From Streptomyces liliifuscus (GTDB lineage: Bacteria; Actinomycetota; Actinomycetes; Streptomycetales; Streptomycetaceae): a stretch of 64,000 nucleotides of DNA. Position 1 is the first letter of the stretch. Each line of letters starts with the position of its first letter. The stretch is from contig NZ_CP066831.1 in the NCBI RefSeq assembly GCF_016598615.1, forward strand, positions 3,286,001 to 3,350,000, in the 5' to 3' direction. Shown one piece after another: positions 39,297 to 52,328 of the stretch. A model generated the notes under the pieces. The model was not told where the DNA came from and did no database searches. It saw only the letters and a program-made list of their open reading frames with translations. Made by a program: the position numbers and the translations under genes.

Positions 39297-40454
39297 TCAG
39301 CCCGCCACGGATACCGAAGGCTCGCCGGAGGGGATTCCGTCCGCTTCCATCTGCTCGGCGATCTTCAGCGCCTCCTCGATGAGCGTCTCGACGATCTTCG
39401 ACTCCGGGACCGTCTTGATGACCTCGCCCTTGACGAAGATCTGACCCTTGCCGTTGCCGGAGGCGACCCCGAGGTCGGCCTCGCGGGCCTCGCCGGGCCC
39501 GTTGACGACACAGCCCATGACCGCGACGCGGAGCGGCACCTCCATGCCCTCAAGACCGGCGGTGACCTCCTCCGCCAGCTTGTACACGTCGACCTGCGCC
39601 CGCCCACAGGACGGGCAGGAAACGATCTCAAGACGCCGCTGCTTGAGATTCAGCGACTCCAGGATCTGCATGCCGACCTTGATCTCCTCGACCGGCGGGG
39701 CCGAGAGGGAGACGCGGATCGTGTCGCCGATGCCCTCGGCGAGCAGCGCTCCGAAGGCCACCGCGGACTTGATCGTGCCCTGGAAGGCGGGGCCGGCCTC
39801 GGTGACACCCAGGTGCAGCGGATAGTCGCAGGCGGCCGCCAGCTGCCGGTAGGCGTTGACCATGACCACCGGGTCGTTGTGCTTGACCGAGATCTTGATG
39901 TCCCGGAAGTCGTGCTCCTCGAAGAGCGAGGCCTCCCAGAGCGCCGATTCCACGAGCGCCTCGGGCGTCGCCTTGCCGTACTTCTGGAGCAGCCGCTTGT
40001 CGAGCGAACCGGCGTTGACCCCGATCCGGATCGGCGTGCCGGTGTCCTTGGCGGCCCGCGCGATCTCCTTGACCTGGTCGTCGAACTGCTTGATGTTGCC
40101 GGGGTTCACCCGGACCGCGGCACAGCCGGCCTTGATCGCGGCGAACACGTACTTCGGCTGGAAATGGATGTCGGCGATGACCGGCAGCTGCGACTTGCGG
40201 GCGATGGTCGCGAGCGCGTCCGCGTCGTCCTGCGTGGGACACGCGACACGCACGATCTGGCAGCCGGACGCGGTGAGTTCGGCGATCTGCTGGAGGGTGG
40301 CGCCGATGTCCGACGTACGCGTCGTCGTCATCGACTGCACCGAGACGGGTGCGTCTCCGCCCACCGCCACGGTTCCGACCTGGATCTGCCGGCTCTTCCG
40401 GCGCTCGGCGAGCTTGGTCGGAACGGACGGCATGCCGAGTGAAATCGCAGTCAT
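39297..40454 (-). CDS. ispG: 4-hydroxy-3-methylbut-2-en-1-yl diphosphate synthase (flavodoxin/ferredoxin)
   Basis: Seventh step of the MEP isoprenoid pathway, forming HMBPP. 385 residues from the ATG at 40454 ([27 protein letters not shown]). TIM barrel followed by the Fe-S domain: Cys ligands are in SCPSCGRAQ and GCVVNGPGE, as in Gcp[11 protein letters not shown] and [14 protein letters not shown] are family motifs. The frame runs to 40607 but the extra part lacks homology. It is coded after rseP and dxr, another MEP enzyme, on the same strand. Confidence 0.97.
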   Translation of the reverse strand: MTAISLGMPSVPTKLAERRKSRQIQVGTVAVGGDAPVSVQSMTTTRTSDIGATLQQIAELTASGCQIVRVACPTQDDADALATIARKSQLPVIADIHFQPKYVFAAIKAGCAAVRVNPGNIKQFDDQVKEIARAAKDTGTPIRIGVNAGSLDKRLLQKYGKATPEALVESALWEASLFEEHDFRDIKISVKHNDPVVMVNAYRQLAAACDYPLHLGVTEAGPAFQGTIKSAVAFGALLAEGIGDTIRVSLSAPPVEEIKVGMQILESLNLKQRRLEIVSCPSCGRAQVDVYKLAEEVTAGLEGMEVPLRVAVMGCVVNGPGEAREADLGVASGNGKGQIFVKGEVIKTVPESKIVETLIEEALKIAEQMEADGIPSGEPSVSVAG

Positions 40455-40574
40455 CTGCTGTGCAACCCCAAGGTAAGGATCGGTCGGTCCCGAAAGCTGA
40501 CGGGCTCCAGCCATCGAGATTACGGCACCCCCGCAGACAGGAGCACATCCGCTGCGCAGGTCCACCCAATGGAG

Positions 40575-40605
40575 GGCGGCCGGACACAAATCATGTCCGG
40601 CCGCC
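40575..40605 (-). terminator. Terminator-like hairpin after rseP
   Basis: A perfect 12-bp stem GGCGGCCGGACA (40575-40586) with TGTCCGGCCGCC (40594-40605), 7-base loop, 16 bp beyond the rseP stop. The downstream gene ispG is on the same strand, so this would end the dxr-rseP transcript or attenuate readthrough into ispG. No U-tract. Confidence 0.7.
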
Positions 40606-40620
40606 ACAAACTCCGTATGA

Positions 40621-41925
40621 CTAGGAGATTCTCACCGGGTTAACCACGTCCGCGATCAGTACCAGGATCGTGAAGCAGATGAAGATCCCGGCCACCACGT
40701 ACGCGACGGGCATGAGCTTCGCCACGTCGAACGGACCGGGGTCCGGCCGCCGCAGCACCTTCGCCAAGTTGCGGCGCAGGGACTCCCACAGGGCGCCCGC
40801 GATGTGCCCGCCGTCGAGCGGCAGCAGCGGGAGCATGTTGAACAGGAACAGCGAGAGGTTGAAGCCCGCGACGAGGAACAGCATCATCGCGATCTGGTTC
40901 TCCGGCGGAATGTCCAGCGTGAAGACCTCGCCGCCGACCCGGGCCGCGCCGACCACGCCCATCGGGGAGTCCGCCTCGCGCGGTCCGTCGCCGAAGGCCG
41001 CGTCCCACAGGGCGGGGACCTTGGACGGCAGGGCGACGAGCGACTCGACGCCGTTCTGCATCATGTCGCCCATGCGGTCCACGGACTGTCCGAACGACTG
41101 CTGGACGATGCCGGAGGCGGGCGTGAAGCCGAGGAAGCCGGCGTACACGTACTTGCCCTCGACGTAGCCGCCGTCGCCGTCGGTCTTGCTGACCTGGTTG
41201 CGGATGAGGTGGGCGGTCAGGTCGAGCTGCTTGCCGTCGCGCTCGACGGTGAGGGTGACGTCCTTGCCGGGGTTGGCGCGGATGTCGGCCTGGAGGGTGG
41301 ACCAGTCGGTGATCTTCTCGCCGTTGAACGCGAGGATCTTGTCACCGCCCTGGAGCCCGGCGGCCTTGGCGGGCGCGGCCGTGTCGCTCTTCTGGCACTC
41401 GGAGCGGTTCTCGCTCTGCTCGATGACGCAGTCGGAGACCTTGCCGACCGTGGTCGTCTGGGTCTGGATGCCGAAGGTCATCATCACGCCGAGGAAGATC
41501 GCGACGGCCAGGATCAGGTTCATGAAGGGGCCGGCGAACATCACGATGACGCGCTTCCACGGCTTGCGTGTGTAGAAGAGGCGTTTCTCGTCGCCCGGCT
41601 GGAGTTCCTCGAAGGACTGGGCCCTGGCGTCCTCGATCATGCCGCGCCACGGCGAGGTGGAGCGGGCCTCGACACGGCCGTCGGGGCCGGGCGGGAACAT
41701 CCCGATCATGCGGATGTAGCCGCCGAGGGGAATCGCCTTGACCCCGTACTCCGTGTCGCCCTTCTTGCGCGACCAGATGGTCGGGCCGAAGCCGACCATG
41801 TACTGCGGCACGCGAATGCCGAACAGCTTGGCCGTGGAGAGATGCCCCAGCTCGTGCCAGGCGATCGAGATGAGCAGGCCGATCGCGAAGACGACTATGC
41901 CGAGGATCATCATCAGGGTCGTCAT
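40621..41925 (-). CDS. rseP: Site-2 zinc metalloprotease (RseP/RasP family)
   Basis: Intramembrane protease that cuts membrane-bound anti-sigma factors and signal-peptide remnants. 434 residues. First helix with HELGH ([28 protein letters not shown]). A PDZ domain lies in the extracytoplasmic part ([49 protein letters not shown]). The second metal motif is [13 protein letters not shown]. The start overlaps the dxr stop (ATGA). Confidence 0.95.
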   Translation of the reverse strand: MTTLMMILGIVVFAIGLLISIAWHELGHLSTAKLFGIRVPQYMVGFGPTIWSRKKGDTEYGVKAIPLGGYIRMIGMFPPGPDGRVEARSTSPWRGMIEDARAQSFEELQPGDEKRLFYTRKPWKRVIVMFAGPFMNLILAVAIFLGVMMTFGIQTQTTTVGKVSDCVIEQSENRSECQKSDTAAPAKAAGLQGGDKILAFNGEKITDWSTLQADIRANPGKDVTLTVERDGKQLDLTAHLIRNQVSKTDGDGGYVEGKYVYAGFLGFTPASGIVQQSFGQSVDRMGDMMQNGVESLVALPSKVPALWDAAFGDGPREADSPMGVVGAARVGGEVFTLDIPPENQIAMMLFLVAGFNLSLFLFNMLPLLPLDGGHIAGALWESLRRNLAKVLRRPDPGPFDVAKLMPVAYVVAGIFICFTILVLIADVVNPVRIS

Positions 41926-43199
41926 GCACGAGCCTCCGCCGTTGTCGTGGCTGTCGCTGTTGCTGTGGTCTGGGCTGTCAGTTCACGGGCCCGGGCGCGC
42001 GCCCAGGTCTCCGCATCGAGGACGTCCGGGACGGTGAGCGAGGTTCCCGTACGAGGAGTGCCGTGCTCGGCGACGACCTTCGTGACGGTCTCCATGATTC
42101 CGTTGAACGGCAGGGAGCCCTTCAGGAACGCGTCCACGCACTCCTCGTTGGCCGCATTGAACACCGCCGGGGCCGTGCCCGCGAGCTGCCCGACATGCCG
42201 GGCGAGCCCCACCGACGGAAACGCGTCGGTGTCGAGCGGGAAGAACTCCCAGGTCGACGCCTTCGACCAGTCGAAGGCGGGCGCCGCGTCGGGGACCCGC
42301 TCGGGCCAGCCGAGACCGATGGCGATCGGCCCGCGCATGTCGGGGGGCGTCGCCTGCGCCATTGTCGATCCGTCCGTGAACTCCACCATCGAGTGGACAT
42401 ACGACTGCGGGTGCACGACCACCTCAATCCGCTCGAAGGGAATGTCGTAGAGGAGGTGCGCCTCGATGACTTCGAGACCCTTGTTGACCAGGGTCGCGGA
42501 GTTGATCGTGATGACCGGGCCCATGGCCCAGGTGGGGTGCGCGAGGGCGGCCTCGGGGGTGACGTCGGCCAGCTCGGCCTTCGTACGTCCTCTGAAGGGG
42601 CCGCCGGACGCGGTGACGACGAGCTTGCGTACGTCGGCCCTGGTGCCGGAGGCCAGTGCCTGGAAGAGGGCGGCGTGCTCGGAGTCGACCGGGATGATCT
42701 GGCCCGGCTTGGCCAGCGCCTTCACCAGCGGGCCGCCGACGATGAGCGACTCCTTGTTGGCGAGCGCGAGAGTGCGACCCGCTTCCAGGGCGGCGAGGGT
42801 GGGGGCGAGGCCGATCGAGCCGGTGATGCCGTTCAGGACGGTGTGGCACTCGGAGGCGGCGAGGTGGGTGGCGGCGTCCGCTCCCACGAGGATCTCGGGG
42901 AGGGGCTCCCCCGCCCCGTACTGCGCGGACAGTGCCTCGCGCAGCGCCGGTACGACGTCCTCGCGCGCGACGGCGACCGTCCGGACGCGGAGCCGGTGCG
43001 CCTGCTCGGCGAGCAGTCCGACCCGCCCGCCCGCGGCGGAGAGCCCGGTGACCCGGAACCTGTCGGGATTGCGCAGCACGAGATCGATGGCCTGGGTCCC
43101 GATCGACCCGGTGGATCCGAGGATCACCACATCCCGGACTCCGTCCACAGGATCGAAGACAAGATGCGGATCGGCGAGGGGGGCTGGACTGTCGCTCAT
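41922..43199 (-). CDS. dxr: 1-deoxy-D-xylulose 5-phosphate reductoisomerase
   Basis: Second step of the MEP isoprenoid pathway. 425 residues from the ATG at 43199 ([20 protein letters not shown]). NADPH-binding motif [28 protein letters not shown]; the metal and substrate region [69 protein letters not shown]. The frame upstream of 43199 runs into repeat A5 and was excluded. It is coupled to rseP. Upstream are a hairpin and a family A repeat. Confidence 0.97.
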   Translation of the reverse strand: MSDSPAPLADPHLVFDPVDGVRDVVILGSTGSIGTQAIDLVLRNPDRFRVTGLSAAGGRVGLLAEQAHRLRVRTVAVAREDVVPALREALSAQYGAGEPLPEILVGADAATHLAASECHTVLNGITGSIGLAPTLAALEAGRTLALANKESLIVGGPLVKALAKPGQIIPVDSEHAALFQALASGTRADVRKLVVTASGGPFRGRTKAELADVTPEAALAHPTWAMGPVITINSATLVNKGLEVIEAHLLYDIPFERIEVVVHPQSYVHSMVEFTDGSTMAQATPPDMRGPIAIGLGWPERVPDAAPAFDWSKASTWEFFPLDTDAFPSVGLARHVGQLAGTAPAVFNAANEECVDAFLKGSLPFNGIMETVTKVVAEHGTPRTGTSLTVPDVLDAETWARARARELTAQTTATATATTTAEARA

Positions 43200-43258
43200 C
43201 CCCCCATTGTTGCCGCAACGCCTCCACAACAGGACAGGGGAGTCCCACCATGCCTCGT

Positions 43259-43279
43259 AAGGGGCACTCCGTGCCCCTT
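43259..43279. terminator. Small perfect hairpin between secA and dxr
   Basis: AAGGGGCAC (43259-43267) and GTGCCCCTT (43271-43279) with loop TCC, followed on the plus strand by TTAG and a family A core. In the minus direction it lies upstream of dxr and downstream of secA, so it may end the secA transcript. Confidence 0.6.
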
Positions 43280-43280
43280 T

Positions 43281-43308
43281 AGGGGCGCGGGGAACGGCGC
43301 GACCAGCC
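43281..43308 (+). repeat. Family A intergenic repeat, copy A5
   Basis: AGGGGCGCGGGGAACGGCGC followed by GACCAGCC; one base differs from the common core (CTGCGC to CGGCGC). A tail with ACCACCCGCACCCGCC follows. It is next to the hairpin 43259-43279. Confidence 0.82.
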
Positions 43309-43365
43309 CAACACCACCCGCACCCGCCACCGAACCGCGCAGCCCCCCACCTCACGCGCCCCCGG

Positions 43366-46157
<2,792 letters not shown>

Positions 46158-46158
<1 letters not shown>

Positions 46159-46643
46159 TAAATCGCGTCCACCAGCATCTGTATGCGGCGATTGGCGCGC
46201 TGCAGAATGTGGACGCCTTGTTGGTTCGCTTTGATCACCTCGCGCAGTACGGGGTCCTTCGCATATCCCACCGCACCGCGGAACAGTTGCTGGATCACGG
46301 GCCTTTCGCCCGGTCGCCCCGCGTCGAGCAGGGCGTCGACGTCACGGAGGTCGATTCTCCGGACGGGCAGCGGATCGAAGGAGGCCACGGAGGGCCGCGG
46401 TTCCTCGTCGACCAGGGCGAGCGCGCAGTCGTTCAGCAGGACCGCGAGCGCGTCCCGATGTGCCTCGAAGGTCTCCGGCGCGCTCTGGCGAAGCTTGTCC
46501 GCCAGTGGCAGAACCTCATTGCGCACCGTCCGTAACGCCCGTACGAGTTCTGTGTCGTTCAGCTGCTCTCGCGCTTGCCCGCGCGCCCGTGTCAGCTGGA
46601 CAGAAAATCCCTGACTGTATTCTTCCCCCACACCGTGGCGCAT
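46158..46643 (-). CDS. Hypothetical protein coupled to secA
   Basis: 161 residues from the ATG at 46643 ([22 protein letters not shown]) with GGGGAC 7 bases upstream. The stop TAA overlaps the secA ATG (TAATG). Mostly helical with many Arg, Glu and Leu: [26 protein letters not shown], then [30 protein letters not shown], and a C-terminal helix [22 protein letters not shown]. No signal peptide, transmembrane helix or domain that I recognise. Coupling to secA suggests a SecA partner or regulator. A GTG at 46685 would add 14 residues. Confidence 0.75.
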
Positions 46644-46745
46644 ATTTTGTCCCCGTTCGCCATTCTGTTCATTGTTGACGCACACCTTCTGTGCGGCAAG
46701 CGGCAGAATGACGACGGGGACAGCAGCGCATTCCTGGGGAAAAGG

Positions 46746-48692
46746 TCAACGGATGGGGCGGTGGACGTTCTCCCTTTCCGATGGTCCGGGTGTTGCGTCG
46801 GCGATCCAGGGGCCTTCGCCGGACGGGTCGACGACTCCCTCCTCCAGCCAGGTGTAGGCACCGCCGAGGACGCCCTTGACGACCTTGCGGTCGAGGTCGT
46901 CGGTGTTGGACCACAGCCGGCCGAAGAGCTCCTCGACACGGACCCGGGACTGACTGCAGAAGGCGTCGGCGAGCTGGTACGCCTCGCGGCCGTGGTCGCC
47001 GGTGGTGCGCAGCAGTTCGGCGCGGACACAGGCGGCGCTCATCGCGAAGAGTTCGGCGCCGATGTCGACGATCCGGCCGAGGAAGCCCTGTTTGGTCTCC
47101 ATCCGGCCCTGCCAGCGGGACATGGCGTAGAAGGTGGACCGGGCGAGCTTGCGGGCCGACCGCTCCACGTACCGCAGATGCCCGGAGAGGTCGACATGAC
47201 CGGCCGGGTGGAAGTCCCCGTACGAGCGCGGGAGTTGGCCGGGTCCCGCGACCAGCTTCGGGAGCCACTTGGCGTAGAAGACTCCGGCGTTCGCGCCGGC
47301 CTTCGCCTTGTCCGAGAGGGACTTCTCCGGGTCGATGAGGTCACCGGCCACGGACAGATGGGCGTCGACCGCCTCGCGGGCGATCAGCAGGTGCATGATC
47401 TCGGTCGAGCCCTCGAAGATGCGGTTGATGCGCAGATCGCGCAGCACCTGCTCCGCGGGGACGGCCCGTTCACCGCGGGCGGCCAGCGAGTCGGCGGTCT
47501 CGAAGCCGCGGCCGCCGCGGATCTGGACCAGCTCGTCGGCCATCAGCCAGGCCATCTCCGAGCCGTACAGCTTGGCGAGGGCGGCCTCGATACGGATGTC
47601 GTTGCGGTTCTCGTCGGCCATCTGCGACGACAGGTCGAGGACGGCCTCCAGCGCGAAGGTCGTCGCCGCGATGAAGGAGATCTTCGCGCCCACGGCCTCG
47701 TGGAAGGCCACCGGCTTGCCCCACTGCTCGCGCACGGACGACCACTCGCGGGCGATCTTCAGACACCACTTGCCCGCGCCGACGCACATGGCGGGCAGCG
47801 AGAGCCGCCCGGTGTTGAGCGTGGTGAGGGCGATCTTGAGCCCCGCGCCCTCCGGACCGATCCGGTTCGCGGCGGGCACCCGCACCTGGTGGAGGCGGGT
47901 GACACCGTTCTCCAGACCGCGCAGCCCCATGAAGGCGTTCCGGTTCTCGACGGTGACACCCTCCGAGGCGGTCTCCACGACGAATGCCGTGATGCCACCC
48001 TTGTGGCCCTCGGACTTCGGTACGCGCGCCATCACGACCAGCAGGTCCGCGACGACGCCGTTGGTCGTCCAGAGCTTCACCCCGTCGAGGACGTAGTCGT
48101 CGCCGTCCGGCACCGCGCTGGTCGCGAGGCGCGCCGGGTCGGAGCCCACGTCAGGCTCGGTGAGCAGGAACGCGGAGATGTCGGTACGGGCGCAGCGCGG
48201 CAGGAAGATGTCCCGCTGCTCCTGCGTGCCGAAGAGCTTCAGCGGCTGCGGTACGCCGATCGACTGGTGCGCGGAGAGCAGCGCGCCGAGCGCCGGGTTC
48301 GCCGAGCCGACCAGGGCGAGCGCCTTGTTGTAGTACACCTGCGTCAGACCGAGGCCGCCGTACTTGGTGTCGATCTTCATGCCGAGGGCGCCGAGCTCCT
48401 TGAGCCCGTTGATCACCTCGTCCGGGATCCGCGCCTCCCGCTCGATGAGGGCCGAGTCGATCCTCGTCTCGCAGAAGTCGCGCAACTTCGCGAGGAACTC
48501 CTCGCCGCGCTGCACGTCCTCGTCGGGCGGCATCGGGTGCGGATGGATCAGATCGAGCCGGAAGCGGCCGAGGAACAGCTCCTTGGCGAAGCTGGGCTTG
48601 CGCCAGTCCTGCTCCCGTGCCGCCTCGGCGACCTGCCGGGCTTCACGTTCGGTGACAGCGGGCTGGTGGGGTGTTGCGGACAAGAGGCTCAC
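46746..48692 (-). CDS. Acyl-CoA dehydrogenase
   Basis: FAD enzyme of fatty acyl-CoA oxidation, 648 residues; longer than the usual ~380-600 because of a C-terminal helical domain like that of very-long-chain and Streptomyces-type ACADs. FAD-binding: FLLTEPDVGSDPARLATSA, LDGVKLWTTNGVVADLLVV, and GLRGLENGVTRLHQVRVPA. QIRGGRGFETA and NRIFEGSTEIMHLLIARE are typical of the family; the latter carries a Glu at the position of the catalytic base region. GTG start at 48692. It is coded upstream of the secA unit on the same strand. Confidence 0.92.
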   Translation of the reverse strand: MSLLSATPHQPAVTEREARQVAEAAREQDWRKPSFAKELFLGRFRLDLIHPHPMPPDEDVQRGEEFLAKLRDFCETRIDSALIEREARIPDEVINGLKELGALGMKIDTKYGGLGLTQVYYNKALALVGSANPALGALLSAHQSIGVPQPLKLFGTQEQRDIFLPRCARTDISAFLLTEPDVGSDPARLATSAVPDGDDYVLDGVKLWTTNGVVADLLVVMARVPKSEGHKGGITAFVVETASEGVTVENRNAFMGLRGLENGVTRLHQVRVPAANRIGPEGAGLKIALTTLNTGRLSLPAMCVGAGKWCLKIAREWSSVREQWGKPVAFHEAVGAKISFIAATTFALEAVLDLSSQMADENRNDIRIEAALAKLYGSEMAWLMADELVQIRGGRGFETADSLAARGERAVPAEQVLRDLRINRIFEGSTEIMHLLIAREAVDAHLSVAGDLIDPEKSLSDKAKAGANAGVFYAKWLPKLVAGPGQLPRSYGDFHPAGHVDLSGHLRYVERSARKLARSTFYAMSRWQGRMETKQGFLGRIVDIGAELFAMSAACVRAELLRTTGDHGREAYQLADAFCSQSRVRVEELFGRLWSNTDDLDRKVVKGVLGGAYTWLEEGVVDPSGEGPWIADATPGPSERENVHRPIR

Positions 48693-48872
48693 CTCGCCGC
48701 GAATAGGGATCTTGGTCCGGTTCGGTTACCGACCGGTTCTACTCGATCGTATGTACCCGATTCCGCCCACCCCCACCACCCCTCACGCGCCGTTCGGCCC
48801 AACCCGACGCACACAAGAGGGAAACACCCACCCGGGACGACAGCGGATGGCGGGGGCGAAGCCTCCCCGCCA

Positions 48873-48900
48873 AGGGGCGCGGGGAACTGCGCGACAAGCC
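48873..48900 (+). repeat. Family A intergenic repeat, copy A6
   Basis: AGGGGCGCGGGGAACTGCGC followed by GACAAGCC, the same end variant as copy A1, then CACCCGCCC. It lies in the divergent region upstream of the LacI operators. Confidence 0.85.
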
Positions 48901-48970
48901 CCCACCACGCGCACCCGCCCACGACACCTGATCCCCCACCCCAATAGGCGCCCCAAGAAAACCGACGGAG

Positions 48971-48984
48971 TCGAAGCGCTTCGA
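48971..48984. promoter_or_regulatory. LacI-family operator O1
   Basis: TCGAAGCGCTTCGA is a perfect 14-bp palindrome with the central CG pair and GCGC core used by LacI/GalR regulators. The same AAGCGCTT core returns at 49059-49075, exactly 90 bp downstream (about nine helical turns), so the two could be bridged by a tetramer. Confidence 0.75.
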
Positions 48985-49058
48985 CAACCTATGGACACCC
49001 ATCCGCCGTCAAGCTACTGTCGAGCCACCCTCACTCGCCCCTTATCCGCAACGCGCAC

Positions 49059-49075
49059 TGTCGAAGCGCTTCACA
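49059..49075. promoter_or_regulatory. LacI-family operator O2
   Basis: TGTCGAAGCGCTTCACA is a 17-bp palindrome with a single mismatched pair. It ends 18 bp before the regulator's ATG, where binding would block transcription, consistent with autoregulation. Confidence 0.75.
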
Positions 49076-49093
49076 CAACGCTTGGAGAGCTGG

Positions 49094-50101
49094 ATGGTCA
49101 CCCTCGCCGAGGTCGCCCAGCACGCCGGAGTCTCGGCGAGCACGGTGAGCTATGTCCTCAGCGGCAAGCGGTCCATCTCCGCGGGCACCCGCGAGCGGGT
49201 CGAGCAGAGCATCCAGCAGCTCGGCTACCACCCCAACGCGGGAGCCCGGGCACTGGCAAGCAGCCGGTCCAACATCATCGCGCTGATGATCCCGCTCCGT
49301 ACGGACATGTACGTACCCGTGATGATGGAGATCGCCATCGCCGTGGCGACCTCGGCCCGCACCCACGGGTACGACGTGCTGCTGCTGACCGGCGAGGAGG
49401 GCCCCGACGCCGTGCGCCGGGTCACCGGCAGCGGGCTCGCCGACGCGATGATCCTGATGGACGTCGAGCTCGACGACGAACGGCTGCCGCTGCTGCGCGG
49501 CACGGACCAGCCGTCCGTCCTCATCGGCCTGCCCGCCGACACCAGCGGCCTGACCTGCGTCGATCTCGACTTCGGTGCGACGGGCGCGCTGTGCGCCGAG
49601 CATCTGGCGATGCTCGGTCACCGTGACATCGCTGTCATCGGCGAGGCGCCCGCGGTCTACGAACGGCACACGGGCTTCGCCGAGCGCACGCTCGACGGAC
49701 TCCGGTCCCGGTCACGGGAGTTGGGGCTTCGCGTGCTGCACCGCCCGTGCGAGGGCGGCTACGACGCGATGTCGCTGACCCTGTCCCGGATCTTCGACGA
49801 GCGCCCCGGCACCACGGGCTTCGTCGTGCAGAACGAGTCCGCGGTCGAGCCGCTGCTCGCGCTGCTGCGCCAGCAGGGCCGGGCGGTGCCCGAGGACGTG
49901 TCGGTGATCGCGATCTGCCCGGACCAGGTCGCCACCCAGGCCTCGGTGCGGCTGACCTCGGTCGCCATCCCCGCACAGGAGATGGGCCGGCACGCCGTGG
50001 AGCATCTGATCGCCAAGCTCGAAGGGCACGGCAAGGACGAAGTCGTGCTCCTCGCACCCGAGTTGACGGTACGGGCGAGCACGGGCCCGGCCGCTTCCTG
50101 A
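49094..50101 (+). CDS. LacI-family transcriptional regulator
   Basis: 335 residues from the ATG at 49094 (GGAG 6 bases upstream). N-terminal helix-turn-helix VTLAEVAQHAGVSASTVSYVLSGKRSISAGTRERVEQSIQQLGYHPNAGARAL, with the S-x-x-T-V-S-Y recognition helix and hinge helix ending in ALASSRS. The C-terminal sugar-binding domain follows (NIIALMIPLRTDMYVPVMMEIAIAVATSARTHGYDVLLLTGEEG). Two palindromes with the core AAGCGCTT lie upstream. The GH31 gene 118 bp downstream is the obvious target; the ligand is probably a xylose- or xyloglucan-derived sugar, by inference. Confidence 0.93.
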   Translation: MVTLAEVAQHAGVSASTVSYVLSGKRSISAGTRERVEQSIQQLGYHPNAGARALASSRSNIIALMIPLRTDMYVPVMMEIAIAVATSARTHGYDVLLLTGEEGPDAVRRVTGSGLADAMILMDVELDDERLPLLRGTDQPSVLIGLPADTSGLTCVDLDFGATGALCAEHLAMLGHRDIAVIGEAPAVYERHTGFAERTLDGLRSRSRELGLRVLHRPCEGGYDAMSLTLSRIFDERPGTTGFVVQNESAVEPLLALLRQQGRAVPEDVSVIAICPDQVATQASVRLTSVAIPAQEMGRHAVEHLIAKLEGHGKDEVVLLAPELTVRASTGPAAS

Positions 50102-50219
50102 ATCGACCTGTCCCAACCACCCCACGTCATACGGGCGTTGGGGCATCCCCATCTGTCCCGGTCCGCCGGAGCCGCGTCACCGGGTCCTGTCGCCACTCCT
50201 TCCTTCAGGAGCACCCCAC

Positions 50220-52316
50220 GTGAATCAGCCTGCCGAGAACCAGCCCGGACAGCCCGGACAGCAGGGTCCGTCCGGTAACCCAGGACAGCCCGGCCAGGGG
50301 TCCGCGAGCCTCGCCCAGTCCTCCCCCACCGTCGGAACGTTCCGCGAACGCGACGGCGCCCTGGAGTGGAGCGGCCGCCAGGAGACCGTACGCATCGAGC
50401 CGTGGGGCCCGGACGCGGTCCGGGTCCGGGCCAGGCTGGGCGGGCCGATCCTGGAGGGGTTGCCGGGCGCACTGCTCGACGAGGCGCCCGCGACGGAGGC
50501 CACCGTCAAGATCGAGGACGGGCACGGGCAGTTGACCGTCGGAGCGCTGACCGTCGAGGTCGACGCCGAGGGCCTCGTCCGCTTCCTCCGCACCGACGAC
50601 TCCGCGGAACTCCTCACCGAGGAGCGCGCCCACTTCTGGTGGCCGGGGCCGCGCCTCTACACCCCGGTCGGCAACGGCCACCACCGTCTGGAGCAGCGCT
50701 TCGCCGCGTACGAGGGCGAGAAGCTGTACGGGCTGGGTCAGCACCAGCACGGGCTGCTGGACCAGAAGGGCGCGGTCCTCGACCTGGTGCAGCGCAACGC
50801 CGAGGTGACCATCCCGGTGCTCACCTCCAGCCGTGGCTACACCCTGCTCTGGAACAGCCCGGCCATCGGCCGCGTCGAGCTCGCGGGCAACGGCACGCGC
50901 TGGGTGGCCGACTCGGCCCGGCAGATCGACTACTGGATCACCGCCGGCCGGCCCGCCGACGCGCAGCGCCGCTACAGCGCGGCGACCGGCCGTACGCCGA
51001 TGCTGCCCGAGTGGGCCGCCGGCTTCTGGCAGTGCAAACTGCGCTACCGCACCCAGGACGAACTGCTGGGCGTGGCAAGGGAGTACAAGCGCCGGGGCCT
51101 GCCCATCGACGCGATCGTCTGCGACTTCTTCCACTGGACACACCTCGGCGAGTGGAAGTTCGACCCGGCCGAGTGGCCGGACCCGGCGGCGATGCAGCGG
51201 GAGCTGGAGGAGCTCGGCATCAAGCTGGTCGTGTCCGTCTGGCCGTCCGTCTCCCCGCTCTCCGAGAACCATCAACTCATGGAGCAGCGCGGCTACTTCA
51301 TCGGCACGCAGTACGGCCCGATGGCACACGCCGACTGGCCGGACAAGGAGGTCGCCTCCACCGTCCAGGTCGCCTTCTACGACGCGACGAACCCCGAGGC
51401 GCGCGACTTCATGTGGTCGCGGATCAAGGAGAACTACCTGGAGCCGTACGGGATCACGGCCTTCTGGCTCGACGCCTGCGAGCCGGAGCTGAAGCCGGGC
51501 TTCCAGGAGAACCTGCGCTACTGGGCGGGCCCGGGCCTCGAAGTCGGCAACATGTACCCGAGCGAGAACGCCCGCACCTTCTACGAGGGCATGATCGCGG
51601 CCGGCGAGACCGAGATCGTCACCCTCAACCGCTCGGCGTGGGCGGGCAGTCAGCGCTACGGCGCCGCCCTGTGGTCCGGTGACATCGGCACGGACTTCGC
51701 GACCCTGCGCCGCCAGATCGCGGCGGGCCTCAACACCTCGATGTCCGGCATCCCCTGGTGGAACACCGACATCGGCGGCTTCCACGGCGGCGACCCCGAC
51801 GACCCCGCGTACCGCGAGGTGATGATCCGCTGGTTCCAGTTCGGCGCGCTCTCCCCGCTGATGCGGCTGCACGGGTTCCGGGACCCGGGCACCCCGCTCG
51901 GCCCGGACATGACCGGCGGCCCGAACGAGGTCTGGTCGTACGGCGAGGAGGCCGCCACGATCATGGAGAAGTACCTCCGGCTGCGCGAACGCCTGAAGCC
52001 TTACGTGCTCGACGTGATGCGGGCCGCGCACGAGGAGGGGCTGCCGGTGATGCGGCCGCTGTTCCTGGAGTTCCCTGACGACCAGGCGACCTGGTCGGTG
52101 GCCGACTCGTATCTCTTCGGCCCGGATCTGCTGGTCGCACCCGTCCTGACGGCGGGAGCGAGCGTACGTACGGCCTATCTCCCGGCCGGGGCACGGTGGA
52201 CGGACGCCTGGACGGGAACCGAGTACGAGGGCGGCAGGAACGTCACGGTCGACGCCCCGCTGGACCGGATCCCGCTCTTCCTGCGGGACGGGGCGGCTCT
52301 GCCGATCGCCGAGTAA
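50220..52316 (+). CDS. Glycoside hydrolase family 31, alpha-xylosidase-like
   Basis: 698 residues, GTG start at 50220 with AGGAG upstream. After a Gln/Pro-rich start (about 30 residues) comes the N-terminal beta-sandwich (RIEPWGPDAVRVRA), then a TIM barrel. Catalytic nucleophile: Asp418 in AFWLDACEPEL; acid/base: Asp488 in WSGDIGTDF. WNTDIGGFHGG and RWFQFGALSPLMRLHG are family motifs. No signal peptide, so it is a cytoplasmic enzyme that acts on imported oligosaccharides. The DACEPE form is common in GH31 alpha-xylosidases, which remove xylose from xyloglucan oligomers; an alpha-glucosidase is possible. Confidence 0.9.
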   Translation: MNQPAENQPGQPGQQGPSGNPGQPGQGSASLAQSSPTVGTFRERDGALEWSGRQETVRIEPWGPDAVRVRARLGGPILEGLPGALLDEAPATEATVKIEDGHGQLTVGALTVEVDAEGLVRFLRTDDSAELLTEERAHFWWPGPRLYTPVGNGHHRLEQRFAAYEGEKLYGLGQHQHGLLDQKGAVLDLVQRNAEVTIPVLTSSRGYTLLWNSPAIGRVELAGNGTRWVADSARQIDYWITAGRPADAQRRYSAATGRTPMLPEWAAGFWQCKLRYRTQDELLGVAREYKRRGLPIDAIVCDFFHWTHLGEWKFDPAEWPDPAAMQRELEELGIKLVVSVWPSVSPLSENHQLMEQRGYFIGTQYGPMAHADWPDKEVASTVQVAFYDATNPEARDFMWSRIKENYLEPYGITAFWLDACEPELKPGFQENLRYWAGPGLEVGNMYPSENARTFYEGMIAAGETEIVTLNRSAWAGSQRYGAALWSGDIGTDFATLRRQIAAGLNTSMSGIPWWNTDIGGFHGGDPDDPAYREVMIRWFQFGALSPLMRLHGFRDPGTPLGPDMTGGPNEVWSYGEEAATIMEKYLRLRERLKPYVLDVMRAAHEEGLPVMRPLFLEFPDDQATWSVADSYLFGPDLLVAPVLTAGASVRTAYLPAGARWTDAWTGTEYEGGRNVTVDAPLDRIPLFLRDGAALPIAE

Positions 52317-52328
52317 CACCCCCTCTGT

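Larger units (their letters stand above)
48693..49093. other. Intergenic region, 400 bp, divergent promoters, repeat and operators
   Basis: Between the minus-strand acyl-CoA dehydrogenase gene and the plus-strand lacI-type gene. It contains a family A repeat (48873-48900) and two LacI-type palindromes (48971, 49059), with no further gene that I can support. Confidence 0.65.
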
